From Hygrocybe punicea (taxonomy: Eukaryota > Basidiomycota > Agaricomycetes > Agaricales > Hygrophoraceae): DNA of 64,000 nt. How positions within the stretch are numbered: the first letter of the stretch is position 1; every line of letters begins with the position of its first letter. Shown in pieces: positions 54,511 to 64,000 of this stretch. The notes under the pieces are model-generated. The model had not been told where the DNA came from. It made no database searches and saw only the letters and a program-made list of their open reading frames with translations. The stretch spans positions 5,342,891 through 5,406,890 of the forward strand of contig OY744461.1 of the NCBI GenBank assembly GCA_963556145.1, read 5' to 3'. The position numbers and the translations under genes are program-made.

Positions 54511-55659
54511 TGGCGCGAGGGTGCGGCAAAAAAACCTAAAACTGTTTATTATTAATAATTAGTTAGTAGAATAAATGAAAAAGATAAATGGACGACTTAC
54601 CTGGGGTGCTCTGGCATCTGCACCTGTTGTCGCGTCGTTGTTGAAAACGACAGGTCTTGTTGAACTCGTGCACGAGACTTTCAACCGGAATTTGCCGATG
54701 TCCCAAACGGGGTCGAGTTGCCATATAGGGAAGGGTGGCTGGATTTTCTTATTATTATTACATGTACTACAACACCTCAATGGCCAGGGCAAGACCCTGA
54801 AGAGATGTAGGTATGATACACCTACCCCGAGGGGAGTTTATGCATTTTATTTCATTTTATATGTGGAGATATTCACCATGCATTTTATGCCTCTGCCAAA
54901 ATTGGACCCTTAAACAGCTAACTTTGCGAGTACACGTCTGAAAAATCTCAAATTAATTCTAGGAGTGCTAGGTAAGGTATAAATTGTGTTCCAGACAAGT
55001 GCCTGGTAGTTGGTGGTGCAGGGAATGTGTTGTAGCCAAAATATGATGAACTTGTCCCTCACATTCCATTCATGATTGTGTGTGCTTATACGGACTTTTG
55101 ATTGTCTAGCCACAATGCAAAGATCCAACTCCATTTTGGCTACAACACATTCCCTGCACCACCAACTACCAGGCACTTGTCTGGAACACAATGTATACCT
55201 TACCTAGCACTCCTAGAATTAATTTTAGATTTTTCAGATGTGTACTCGCAAAGTTAGCTGTTTAAGGGTCCAATTTTGGCAGAGGCATAAAATGCATGGT
55301 GAATATCTCCACATATAAAATGAAATAAAATACATAAACTCCCCTCGGGGTAGGTGCATCATACCTACATCTCTTAAGGGTTTTGCCCTGGCCATTGAGG
55401 TGTTGTAGTACATGTAATAATAATAAGAAAATTCAGCCACCCTTCCCTATATGGCAACTCGACCCCGTTTGGGACAGCGGCAAATTCCGGTTGAAAGTCT
55501 CGTGCACGAGTTCAACAAGACTTGTCGCTTTCAACAACGACGCGACAACGATGCGGATGCCAGAGCACCCCAGGTAAGTCGTCCATTTATCTTTTTCATT
55601 TATTCTACTAACTACTTAAATACTTTTAGGTTTTTTTGCCGCACTCTCGCGCCAAACGA

Positions 55660-56570
55660 ACGCAAACAAAACAAGCAGACGCGGATGCGGGCGACAAGGA
55701 GGGAGGTCACAGCCCAGAACGGGGACAACACAGGCCCACCACGACAACAAGAACGGGGACGACGAGAATGAGGACGACGGGGTAAACGAACGAACGCGAC
55801 CACGGCGCGAAAGGGGAAGACGACAATGGGAACCGGGAACCACGACAACGGGAAGACGACAATGAAGACAAGGATGACGAGTAGGACAGCGGGCATGGGG
55901 ACCGGGACGACGACCGGGAGGGGGAACGGGATGATGAGGACAACGGAGCCCACGACAACAAGGACGACGGCAACGGGAACGACGAGCACGACAGGGACGA
56001 CGACCAGGACGACGACCAGGACAGTGAGCACGGGAACGGGGACGGGGACAACGGACAACGGAAACGAGGACGACCGGGACGAGGGAACGGGACGACAAGG
56101 ACAACGGACCCAGGACAGCAAGGACGATGCAATGGGGACGACGAGGACGACGGGGGCGACGGGGGCGACGAGGACGACGGGGACGAGGACGACGAGGACG
56201 GGGATGACGACGAGGACAGCGAGCACGGGAATGGGGACGGGGGCAACGGACGGAAGCAAGGACGACCGGGACGAGGGAACGGAATGACGAGGACAACGAG
56301 ACCGGGACAGCGAGGACGACGGCAACAGGGATGACGAGGACGACAACAACAACAACAACGACTGGGACTGGGACCACAACAACGGCAACGACGGCAACGG
56401 CAACGACGAGGACGGGGACAGCGAGGACAGCGAGGATGGCAGGGACGGCGGGGACGGGGACGGGGACAGGGACGAAAACGACGAGGACGAGGGCGACGGG
56501 GATGGGGGTGACGACGACGACGACGACGGGGACGGGGACGAGGACTGGGACAAGGCCGAGGGGTGTAGAC
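55660..56570. repeat. GACG-type microsatellite tract (right foldback arm)
   Basis: Mirror of 53560-54510, purine-rich on plus (GACGACGAGGACGACGGGG). Copy content differs from the left arm, so the arms are slipping independently. Confidence 0.85.
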
Positions 56571-57019
56571 ACCAGGGAACACCGGTATGTAATTTTGTTG
56601 GGCCCTCCCTTTCCCTCCTTTCCCCTCCCCCTCCTCCCTCCTCCTTTCCATTCTCCCCCTGACTGTCTCCTAGTCTGTCCCTTCCTAACCTGCCCCTTCT
56701 CCCCTCCCTATCTCCTGCCCCCTGCCACCCCCACCTCCCATCCACCTCCCATCCACCTCCTGCCCTTCTCCCCTTGCCCACCCCCTGCCATTGCCCCTGC
56801 CATTGCCCCCTCTCCTGTCCGCTCCTCCACCTCCACCTCCCTGCCTCTCCCCTGATAAGTAGAATACCATGTATTTAGGTAAAATAATTATTTGATTTGC
56901 TATATCTATTTTAAGTAGTTGCTAAATGTAAATTATTTAAAATTATGTAAGATGTGGATTGGAATGATTATTATTGTATGACTTAGCAGATGCTGAGCAA
57001 GCAGGCAGTCCCACAAGCC

Positions 57020-57540
57020 TGTACATTGGGATGTCCACACCAGGTTGTGGGACATCCCACAAACTGACTGTGGGACATCCCAAAAGCTAACAGGGACGTC
57101 CCAGACAAGGCTGTGGGACATCCCAAAGCCTTGGTGGGACGTCCCACAAGCTGAGAGGGATGTCCTGGACAAGGCTGTGGGACGTCCCATAAGCTGACAG
57201 GGATGTCCCAGACAAGGCCGTGGGACATCCCAAAGCCTCGGTGGGATGTCCCACAAGCTGACAGGGACATCCCACAAGCTGGCAGGGACGTCCCACAAGC
57301 TGACAGGGACATCCCAGACAAGGCTGTGGGACATCCCAAAGCCTCGGTGGGACGTCCTACAAGCTGACAGGGACGTCCCAAACAAGGCTGTGGGATGTCC
57401 CACAAACTGGCAGGGATGTCCCAGACAAGGCTGTGGGATGTCCCAAAGCCTTGGTTGGATGTCCCACAAGATGACAGGGATGTCCGAAAGCCTCAGCGAC
57501 AGGGACATCCCAGACGAGCCTGTGGGATGTCCCAATAAAG
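57020..57540. repeat. GGGAYRTCCC array (right foldback arm)
   Basis: Mirror of 52407-53095 with about eight fewer decamers. The 21-22 bp phase is conserved. Confidence 0.8.
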
Positions 57541-58747
57541 CCTCTGTGAGATGTCTCCTTCTGTCCTCAAGACACACTCTAATTTCAGATCTCTCCTCTG
57601 CATCTGCTTCCCAGTCAGCCATTGCATGCACAGCCAATAATGTAATAACCACTGATATCCTGATCAAATGCTCTTCATAATACACGTGTTTAATTTTCAG
57701 CTCAGCCTCCTCTGCATATGAAGCCCTACTTTTCTTTGTATATCATGCATGCTCTGCTCACTTACTCCCCTACAAGCTTCAGCTTGCCACATGCACAAGG
57801 GATTGGTTTACCAGAAGCACACCCTCAATCCTCCCCCTCTTTCCCATCTCATTACCCAACATCTCCCTCTCCCACTCCTTCTGTCTTTATATGTTGAAAC
57901 AACTGCTGTATCTCCACACCCTGCCACTGACCTTGAAGGACAATCAGCTCTGTGACTCTCAAAAGAATAAGTATGTACAATCTTATACTATGCTATAGCA
58001 CCCATGGTACCCATAGTGGCCATGACAAGGCCTTGAAATTTACAACTAGATGCTATCATCATCCTGAGGTTTCTATTAAATATCTAGAGAAGGGACGTCC
58101 CAAATGCCCCCAGACACCCCCTCTGTGTGGGATGTCCCATGTCCCATGGGACATCCCACAACACCAAATGTCGTCCCATGGGCCATCCCATACACCGGAC
58201 CAGGGACAATGGGACGTCCCAACGTATCGTCCCAGGGCTGCCCAGTACTTTTACCAACATGTAGATGGTTCAGTACTAGAGGTGAGTTGTAACTAGTTGT
58301 TCAGGTTTGGGGGTAGCCTGAAGTGGTATCGGTGGGGAGTGGGATTCCGAGCGTGTTGGGAGTCTATAAACGAATGTGGATGGGATGGATGTGACGGAAT
58401 TCGAGTCGACAAAAGAGTGTTGTTGGATCGTGGCTGTGCAAGTTTCCTAAAGCGGGAAGCGGCCGTTGGGTTGGGCGGCACAAGGACGGGTTCGAGGTCA
58501 TTAGTGAAACTGAACAATTGTAGTCGGCAAAGAAGAGAAAATATCAATAGAATCAAACCCGGATGATGGTGTGATGGTTGGAGATCGGATGTCAGAGTGT
58601 TGGATGTCGGGTGCAAGGAGGTCGGGTAACGGGTAGCGGATGTGTAGAGTGCGGCGGAAGGACTTGTTCGGGAATGACGAAGGGAAATATAGGGTTGTTG
58701 AATGAATGTGTTATGGACACTGAATTATCCTCGCGGTGGGCTCCAGA

Positions 58748-59650
58748 TGTAGATGCGGGTTCTTGGTGGCTTCGGAACTATATAAAGAAATATATATAAA
58801 GATCCTAACCTGTGGGTGTCAGCGTAGAAGTGACTGGATAAGTCAGTGTCGGGAATAGTAGTAAAAGAAAGGGATTGTTAGTAAAAGTAAAGCCGCTGCG
58901 TAAAACTGGACTAATAACGACGAATCCGGCGATGAACGGAGTGAAAACGGACAAATAATGAACAACCCGACGATGCCGATGATGTCGGGTACAGCGGGTC
59001 GGGTCGGGTCGGGTCGGGTCGGAAACAATGAACGAATATATGGGAACAACGATAAAAACGACGAAGTGGACTATAAAAAGCTAAGGGTCTACATGGACGA
59101 GCATTTGAAGGGATTAAAAAGGTTCTGACTATGAGGGAAACAGGGACTAATGGTATCTTTTTTTTGTACGGTCGTCGGGGACCGTTTTTCTAGTACATGA
59201 GTGTGTAGCTACTTTTGGACATGTCTACTTCGGCCAATAGAAACTACAAAGAAACACTGGAATGGGGAAGTGGAAAGGGGGTTGCAAAGCAACGAAGACA
59301 GGAAAGTGGAGGGGAAAACGAATATCCATGAAAAAGATTGGAAAAGTCCTACATATCTCCGAAAGGACGAGGGGATGCATAAATAAGGTAAATCCGAAGT
59401 CGGGGATTGAGTCCGAAGAGATCCATCTCCTGGAATTGGAACTCCAAGGCGTTTGAGGCTGCCGGATTTAGCCCAAAAGCGGCCGTCACAAAGCGGCATG
59501 TGTCGGGTTATGTCGGTCACATCGGGTCACGTCACGTCACGTCACGTCGGGTTACATCGGGTTCGAATGCAAGTCGAATGGCGGCAACGGGTTGGTCCGG
59601 ATTCATGATATATCGATGATACGGACTCAGAGGGACGTCGACCCTCTACA
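58748..59650. repeat. 3' LTR
   Basis: Second copy of the 903-bp LTR. It carries A in place of G within CpG at about 59447 and 59605 relative to the 5' LTR. It abuts the resumed hAT BED-finger coding sequence at 59651. Confidence 0.88.
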
Positions 59651-62080
59651 GCGCAGCTCAGGGTTGCCAAAAGGGAATTCGCTGTTTCGTCGATAAGGGT
59701 GACGCTAAATCCACAAGCAACCTTTTAAAACATGCACGAATGTGCTGGGGAGTCCAGACCGTTAACAGTGCACGTGGACTCACAGCCACACAGACTTATG
59801 AGGGTCTTGTAGAGGCTGTGGATGGGTCTATAATGGCGCACTTTGAGCGTCAGGCAAAAGGCAAGGTAACTTACTCACATCGACCACACATCAAGATGGA
59901 GACCAAGGCAGAGATTGTCCGCTGGGTTGCTGAGAATTGTCGGCCATTCAAGATCATGGAGGATTGTGGCTTCCGGTCATTGACGAAAATGGGCTGACTA
60001 GAGCATTACATACCTTTGCGCCACACCGTCTCTCGGGACGTCAAGCAGGTCTTCACTTGTACAAGGAACCAGATCACCAAGATGCTTAACGAGTATGAGG
60101 GGCACATCAGTTTTGCAACTGATGCTTGGACTTCACTGAACCACAAAGCATATGTTGCTGTGACAGCACACCTGGAATGCAAGAGACAGCCCTTGTGCCT
60201 CATCCTTGAGGTTGTGAAGGTATGTCACTCACTATGTTTTCACATCACGACTGATCTGATGATCCCAGTCACACTCAGGCATTAATCTTGCAGTCGCATT
60301 CATAAATGTATTGCGAGAGTTCCAGATCGAGCATAAGGTGGGCGCAAATTGTCAGTCATGCATCTGCAGCTAAATCAGACAAACCAGATGTTGAGTGTCA
60401 CATGTGATAATGTGTCATGCAATGACATGATGGTTAATGAGATAGCTGTGGAGATTGATAACTTTTCCAAGGTCAATTGAACTCGGTGTTTTCTGCACAT
60501 TGTGAATCTTGTAGCCAAGTCCCTGCTGAAGCCATTTGAGACCATAAAGAAGGGCTTACAAGATGACGTGCTGCAGCACAAACTCGATGAGATGGCAGAG
60601 GACTTGGAACTCGAAGAAGTCACCACACAAGCATTTGGAAACAGTGTATGTGATGATGACGAGTCCACTGAAGATGACATTGATGGGTTGGTGGACAAGA
60701 TGGAAGACCTCTCTGAAGAGGAGTGCACAGAGATACGGGCTCAGATCCATCCTGTAATGCTTGTTCTCGCCAAGGTTAGTGAACATTGCATGAGTAATGG
60801 TGTGACTCATCAGGACCTCGTTATGCAGCTCCAGAAACTAGCATTCAAGACGATACACTCCACCATAATCCTGTTGCCTACTTGGGACTCGTGCTTCAAG
60901 GAAATTGATGAAGCTCTTTGATGAATGCCACACAATGTTCAGACTCGTTGGAACTTGACCTGGCCTTCACTCAAATACAGAAAGGTCATTGAGAACTACA
61001 CAGCGGATTGAAAGAACAACTTACATCCATATGAGATGTCAGAAAAAGATTGGGATATCATTCAGCAGCTGTGCAACATCTTGAAGGCATGTGCTGTGCA
61101 CTTTCCCTAAATAAAAATGACTCAACTGGCACAAACATGCAGATTCTCAAAGACGCAACTCTGTTCTTCTCTTGTGCAACCCCAAATCTCGCTGTTGTCA
61201 TCCCAGAAATGGATGAGATTAACCAGCACTTCAATGATATACTCAAAAAATCAACCATCAATAAGTCCATCAAATCCGCTGTCCACCTTGGACACAACAT
61301 TGAATTGGTACTATTCACTCACAGACACTTCAGAGGTCTACTACGGGATCACAATGAGTACATTAACATCTATTTTTTTGGTTGATTCTCGAGCTTACCA
61401 GAATGCTAGTCCTGCATCCCTGTCACAAATTGGCTTATTTCAAGACTCAGCAATGGGAGCCAGATTGGATCGCAACTGCAGAGGAACTCCTTCGGACTGA
61501 ATACAATTGTCACTATGCATTGGGAACCAAGTGCGTAGACGTTGTGGCTAGCACTGGTGAAGATACAGCTGCTCAGGTGGCGTATATGCATTTTTTTGAG
61601 TTTTTTGTATTGTACTCATGACGCTGCCTGGTCAGGAATCTTCCACCAACATTTTCGATACTATTCTGGCCCTTGCTACACCAAAGCTGTCAGAGTTGCA
61701 AGACGAGATCACTGTCTACTTAAGCTTGGACCTGGAGATGGTCCCAGACGTCCTTGTGTGGTGGACTGACAAGCGGGTGGTCTACCTGACAATTCCAGGT
61801 ATGTATCCAGACTCTTAATATATGTCCTGATCTAATATATTTGTGCAGCCACCTCCGTTGATGTTGAATGAACATTCAGTTGAGGAGGTCTCTTACTTTC
61901 TCATGTCTGAAGCCAGCTCTCAGTCCAGTCCATGTGGGCTTTATTGTGTCTAGGTTCCTGGAGTTTATTGGGTCTCATGAAGGATGAGGATGTGTTGAAG
62001 GTTACAACACAGCGAGATCTTCAGGAAGATGAGCCCAAGTTGGCATGGAACTGGGATGCGATAACCCTCAATAAATAATT
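59651..62080 (+). pseudogene. hAT transposase, BED finger to C-terminal dimerisation domain, decayed
   Basis: Continues the gene from 47367. The BED finger ends with STSNLLKHARMCWG. The catalytic region follows with FATDAWTSLNHKAYVAV, VTCDN and RCFLHIVNLVAKSLL, then the YYSLTDTSEVY and LVLHPCHKLAYFK segments, and the hATC dimerisation part from SELQDEITVYL to SVQST and LCLGSWSLLGL. Introns that fit: 60220-60268, 60338-60387 and 61799-61848. In-frame TGA codons lie at 59995, 60478, 60919, 61009, 61869, 61881 and 61908, most where the family normally has Arg. Further frame changes occur between 61080 and 61400. It cannot make functional transposase. Confidence 0.85.
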
Positions 62081-62264
62081 GTAGTTTTTTTTTTATCTCG
62101 TAGACTTGCACCCTCCAAAATACATGATGGTACCCCTGGGTACCCGTTACCTGTCATTACCCACCATAACCCGCTCACATGTAACCTGAGGGTAGAGGGG
62201 TACGAGTCAGTGCAGGTAAGATTACGGGTAGTAATGCCAAACCCACAGGATTACCTGTGCTCTT

Positions 62265-63103
62265 GCCTATCAGCACCTCATCTTCACTGGCTCTTATCTG
62301 CTTTTTTGCCATGGCCAGTGTCATCTTCCCTACATTGTCTTTTTACTTCCTTGGCTCTGGATACGTTTACTTATCCTCTTCATGAGGGATTGTCCATGCT
62401 TAACATCTTTTGACATCACAGCCACAATATTGATATGTCAACTGCAATGTACCTGCATGCTGTTGTGCTTAGTGCCACATTTTTTAATCTCCATGTCTTT
62501 TTCACTTACGTGTACATTTTTTCTATTGTAATTTTACTGATATTTGTATTTCCTGTGTATTTCATACATCCACCATTAAACTTACCCAATGCCTGGTGCT
62601 ATACCATGTTGTACAGGGGCACAGCCTCATGGGAATATAATTGTCAGTGATGGCATGGTCCATGGCAGGATATAGGGATAGGGCTTGCACACATGTTGCA
62701 ATATGAGTTGACCTATCTGTATCTGGAGGTCCGTTAAATTGAAATTCATGTCAGTCATCATATATATTCAACTGAACTCTGCGTAACTCTTTAGACTGAT
62801 ATGCCAGGCATTCCTTAACATGCAGCCAAAAAGTCCAAGATGACTAACCTCGCAAATGGCGCACTTCAAACAACCTTCCAAATCCAAGATAGATATTTCA
62901 TTTCTAAACCCGCCCATATATGGTGCTGACACTCATACATATCCAGTACCTCAACCATCCACTCCACCTCCTGAACCGATCTGCCGAGACAAAGGAAAGG
63001 GCAAGGCCACTGAACTAGACATTAAACTAGACATTGACGATCCCTTTGGCCCAGGCTTCATCAAGATATACTAGCTAAGCCCATACACCTGTTATGATTT
63101 CTT
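62265..63103. other. Flank between the hAT and the MITE
   Basis: AT-rich DNA with a 72-codon frame at 62856-63074 (plus strand; PVPQPSTPPPEPICRDKGKG then DIDDPFGPGF). No domain is recognised; it may be a fragment of a gag-like or host exon. The rest shows no gene. Confidence 0.35.
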
Positions 63104-63106
63104 TTA

Positions 63107-63918
63107 CAGCCGTTTTTAATGATCATGGCACTTTTTAAAAAATTTTGATTAAAAGAAATGATATGGACTTAGTGAAAATTTCTGTGCTCTACCTAGTATC
63201 TCATGAAATACTGCATGGATTAACATGGTTATAGAGGGAAAGTTGTACTGTTTCTTAAGGGCTATCCACTTCTATAATTACATTTGGACAATATTTAGTA
63301 TTTGGTGACTTGTAGATAAAACAAAAGGTAAACCAGTACTTTTTGACACCCAAAATGACATTGTCAAATTATGGCATCAAATGAGCTCCTATGAAAAAGA
63401 TTGTAGAGAGAAAATTGTTCACTTTTTCAAGGGCTAAAAGTACATATACCGTGTTTTTCTTTATTTTTGTCCTATGAGGCCATATTTCATTTGTGCTATG
63501 TTTGTCCATGTTACGCTTGAAATGCCACAAGAATCATGATTACAAGCTCATAGGACAAAAATAAAGAAAAACACGGTATATGTACTTTTAGCCCTTGAAA
63601 AAGTGAACAATTTTCTCTCTACAATCTTTTTCATAGGAGCTCATTTGATGCCATAATTTGACAATGTCATTTTGGGTGTCAAAAAGTACTGGTTTACCTT
63701 TTGTTTTATCTACAAGTCACCAAATACTAAATATTGTCCAAATGTAATTATAGAAGTGGATAGCCCTTAAGAAACAGTACAACTTTCCCTCTATAACCAT
63801 GTTAATCCATGCAGTATTTCATGAGATACTAGGTAGAGCACAGAAATTTTCACTAAGTCCATATCATTTCTTTTAATCAAAATTTTTCAAAAAGTGCCAA
63901 GATCATTAAAAACGGCTG
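63107..63918. mobile_element. Foldback MITE, Tc1/mariner-like, TA target duplication
   Basis: A near-perfect palindrome (pairing sum 127025) with arms of about 365-370 bp and a loop of roughly 75 bp. Ends CAGCCGTTTTTAATGATC and complement. TA lies on both sides (63105-63106, 63919-63920). The flanks rejoin to match the hairpin end at 28810-28824. TA duplication and CAG start suggest Tc1/mariner; no transposase is present. Confidence 0.75.
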
Positions 63919-63921
63919 TAA

Positions 63922-64000
63922 TTTATTAAAAGACTTGTTCTTTATCAGACCAGGCTCAGTGAGGGTTCATAATTAATAAATAAAGTTGATCGTATGTAGG
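63922..64000 (-). repeat. Helitron-like or Gypsy-associated end, interrupted by the MITE
   Basis: On the minus strand this matches 28734-28810 (GATCAACTTTATT, GTCTGATAAAGAAC, AGTCTTTTAATAAAT). After the MITE the match resumes at 63104 down to about 63090 (TAAAAGAAATCATAA against TAAAAGAACTCGTAA). The element body lies to the right of the window. Confidence 0.5.

Larger units (their letters stand above)
51605..58325. mobile_element. Foldback element with 3.2-3.4 kb inverted arms
   Basis: Arms 51605-55042 and 55133-58325 enclose a 90-bp loop. Ends are CACTTCAGGCTACCCCC and its complement. Flanking 7-mers GTATCGG (51598-51604 and 58326-58332) are identical. Pairing sums drift from 109930 at the ends to 110175 at the centre because tandem arrays differ in copy number. 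Each arm holds, from outside in, GGGAYRTCCC arrays, a G/C-skewed tract, a CGTC/GACG microsatellite and a 450-bp unique part next to the loop. No transposase is seen. Superfamily is unknown; the 7-bp duplication and long arms argue against CACTA. Confidence 0.85.
47368..59650. mobile_element. Large non-autonomous LTR retrotransposon (LARD-like), young
   Basis: Two direct 903-bp LTRs (47368-48270, 58748-59650) start TGTAGATGCGGG and end CCCTCTACA. Flanking 4-mers GTGC and GCGC fit a short target duplication with one change. Joining the flanks restores the BED-finger codons of the hAT gene. The interior has no gag, protease, RT or integrase. It would need proteins from another element. Confidence 0.88.
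46588..62264 (+). mobile_element. Autonomous-type hAT transposon, decayed and interrupted
   Basis: Candidate terminal repeats: TAGAGCACGGGTAATCC (46588-46604) and, inverted at the right end (62248-62264), AAGAGCACAGGTAATCC. Subterminal GGTACC/GGTAATxxC-like repeats flank both ends (46600-46680, 62120-62250). Without the nested 12.3-kb retrotransposon the element is about 3.4 kb, normal for hAT. The flanking 8-mers (GTCTAGGC and GCCTATCA) match poorly, so the target duplication has decayed or the ends are slightly misplaced. Confidence 0.7.

Noticed and set aside
53251..56870. Long Ser/Pro/Arg, Val/Pro or Asp/Thr frames of 300-400 codons on both strands
   Set aside because: They lie in CGTC/GACG microsatellite DNA where several frames on both strands are open together. 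Length reflects lack of stop codons in the repeat, not a gene.
51605..58325. CACTA transposon because ends begin CAC
   Set aside because: The ends read CACTTCAGG, not CACTA, and the duplication is 7 bp rather than 2-3 bp.

Overview
The window reads as repeat-rich, transposon-dominated DNA of a filamentous fungus, most likely a mushroom-forming basidiomycete (Agaricomycete). This is inference from the very short introns (about 37-60 bp, GT-AG), the mix of Helitron, hAT and Ty3/Gypsy elements, and a multi-exon chromodomain gene of a style I associate with that group. No rRNA, tRNA, CRISPR array or bacterial operon was seen. Almost every base belongs to a mobile element or a repeat; the only plausible non-transposon gene is at 36.7-41.0 kb.

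Region 1 (1-23.4 kb) is one giant inverted repeat. Two arms of about 10-11 kb face each other across an 838-bp spacer (11348-12185). Each arm carries a Helitron: an N-terminal protein, a DUF6570-like segment, a HUH Rep nuclease, a PIF1-like helicase and, visible only in the right arm, a C-terminal cysteine-protease-like domain. Both arms share the same frameshift and the same three in-frame stops, so the duplication (or a later homogenisation) is younger than those lesions. Each arm also has a private lesion: a 1082-bp hAT element in the left arm and a 2-bp frameshift in the right. The spacer holds a diverged fragment of a second Helitron, bordered by hairpin-ended modules and GC-rich minisatellites of about 150-bp period.

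Region 2 (23.4-28.8 kb) holds a truncated piece of another Helitron lineage on the minus strand, a 302-bp tandem duplication, and a second non-autonomous hAT with a perfect 8-bp target duplication. Region 3 (28.8-36.6 kb) holds a complete Ty3/Gypsy pol reading frame without recognisable gag or protease. It is followed by a control region with periodic GATA boxes, then periodic palindromic TGACTCA boxes, then a TATA box, resembling an LTR. Region 4 (36.7-41.0 kb, minus strand) is a multi-exon gene with a chromodomain and one premature stop.

Region 5 (41-46.6 kb) is a field of the same hairpin, minisatellite and boundary modules seen in the palindrome. Region 6 (46.6-62.3 kb) is a nest: a decayed autonomous hAT transposon is split inside its BED zinc-finger codons by a 12.3-kb LTR retrotransposon lacking gag/pol, whose LTRs differ at only two noticed sites. 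That retrotransposon is itself interrupted by a 6.7-kb foldback element packed with helically phased GGGAYRTCCC palindromes. Region 7 (62.3-64 kb) ends with a Tc1/mariner-like MITE inserted in the terminal hairpin of what looks like another Helitron-like end.

The elements do not form a cooperative pathway. Together they record insertion, inversion, gene conversion and CpG-type decay.
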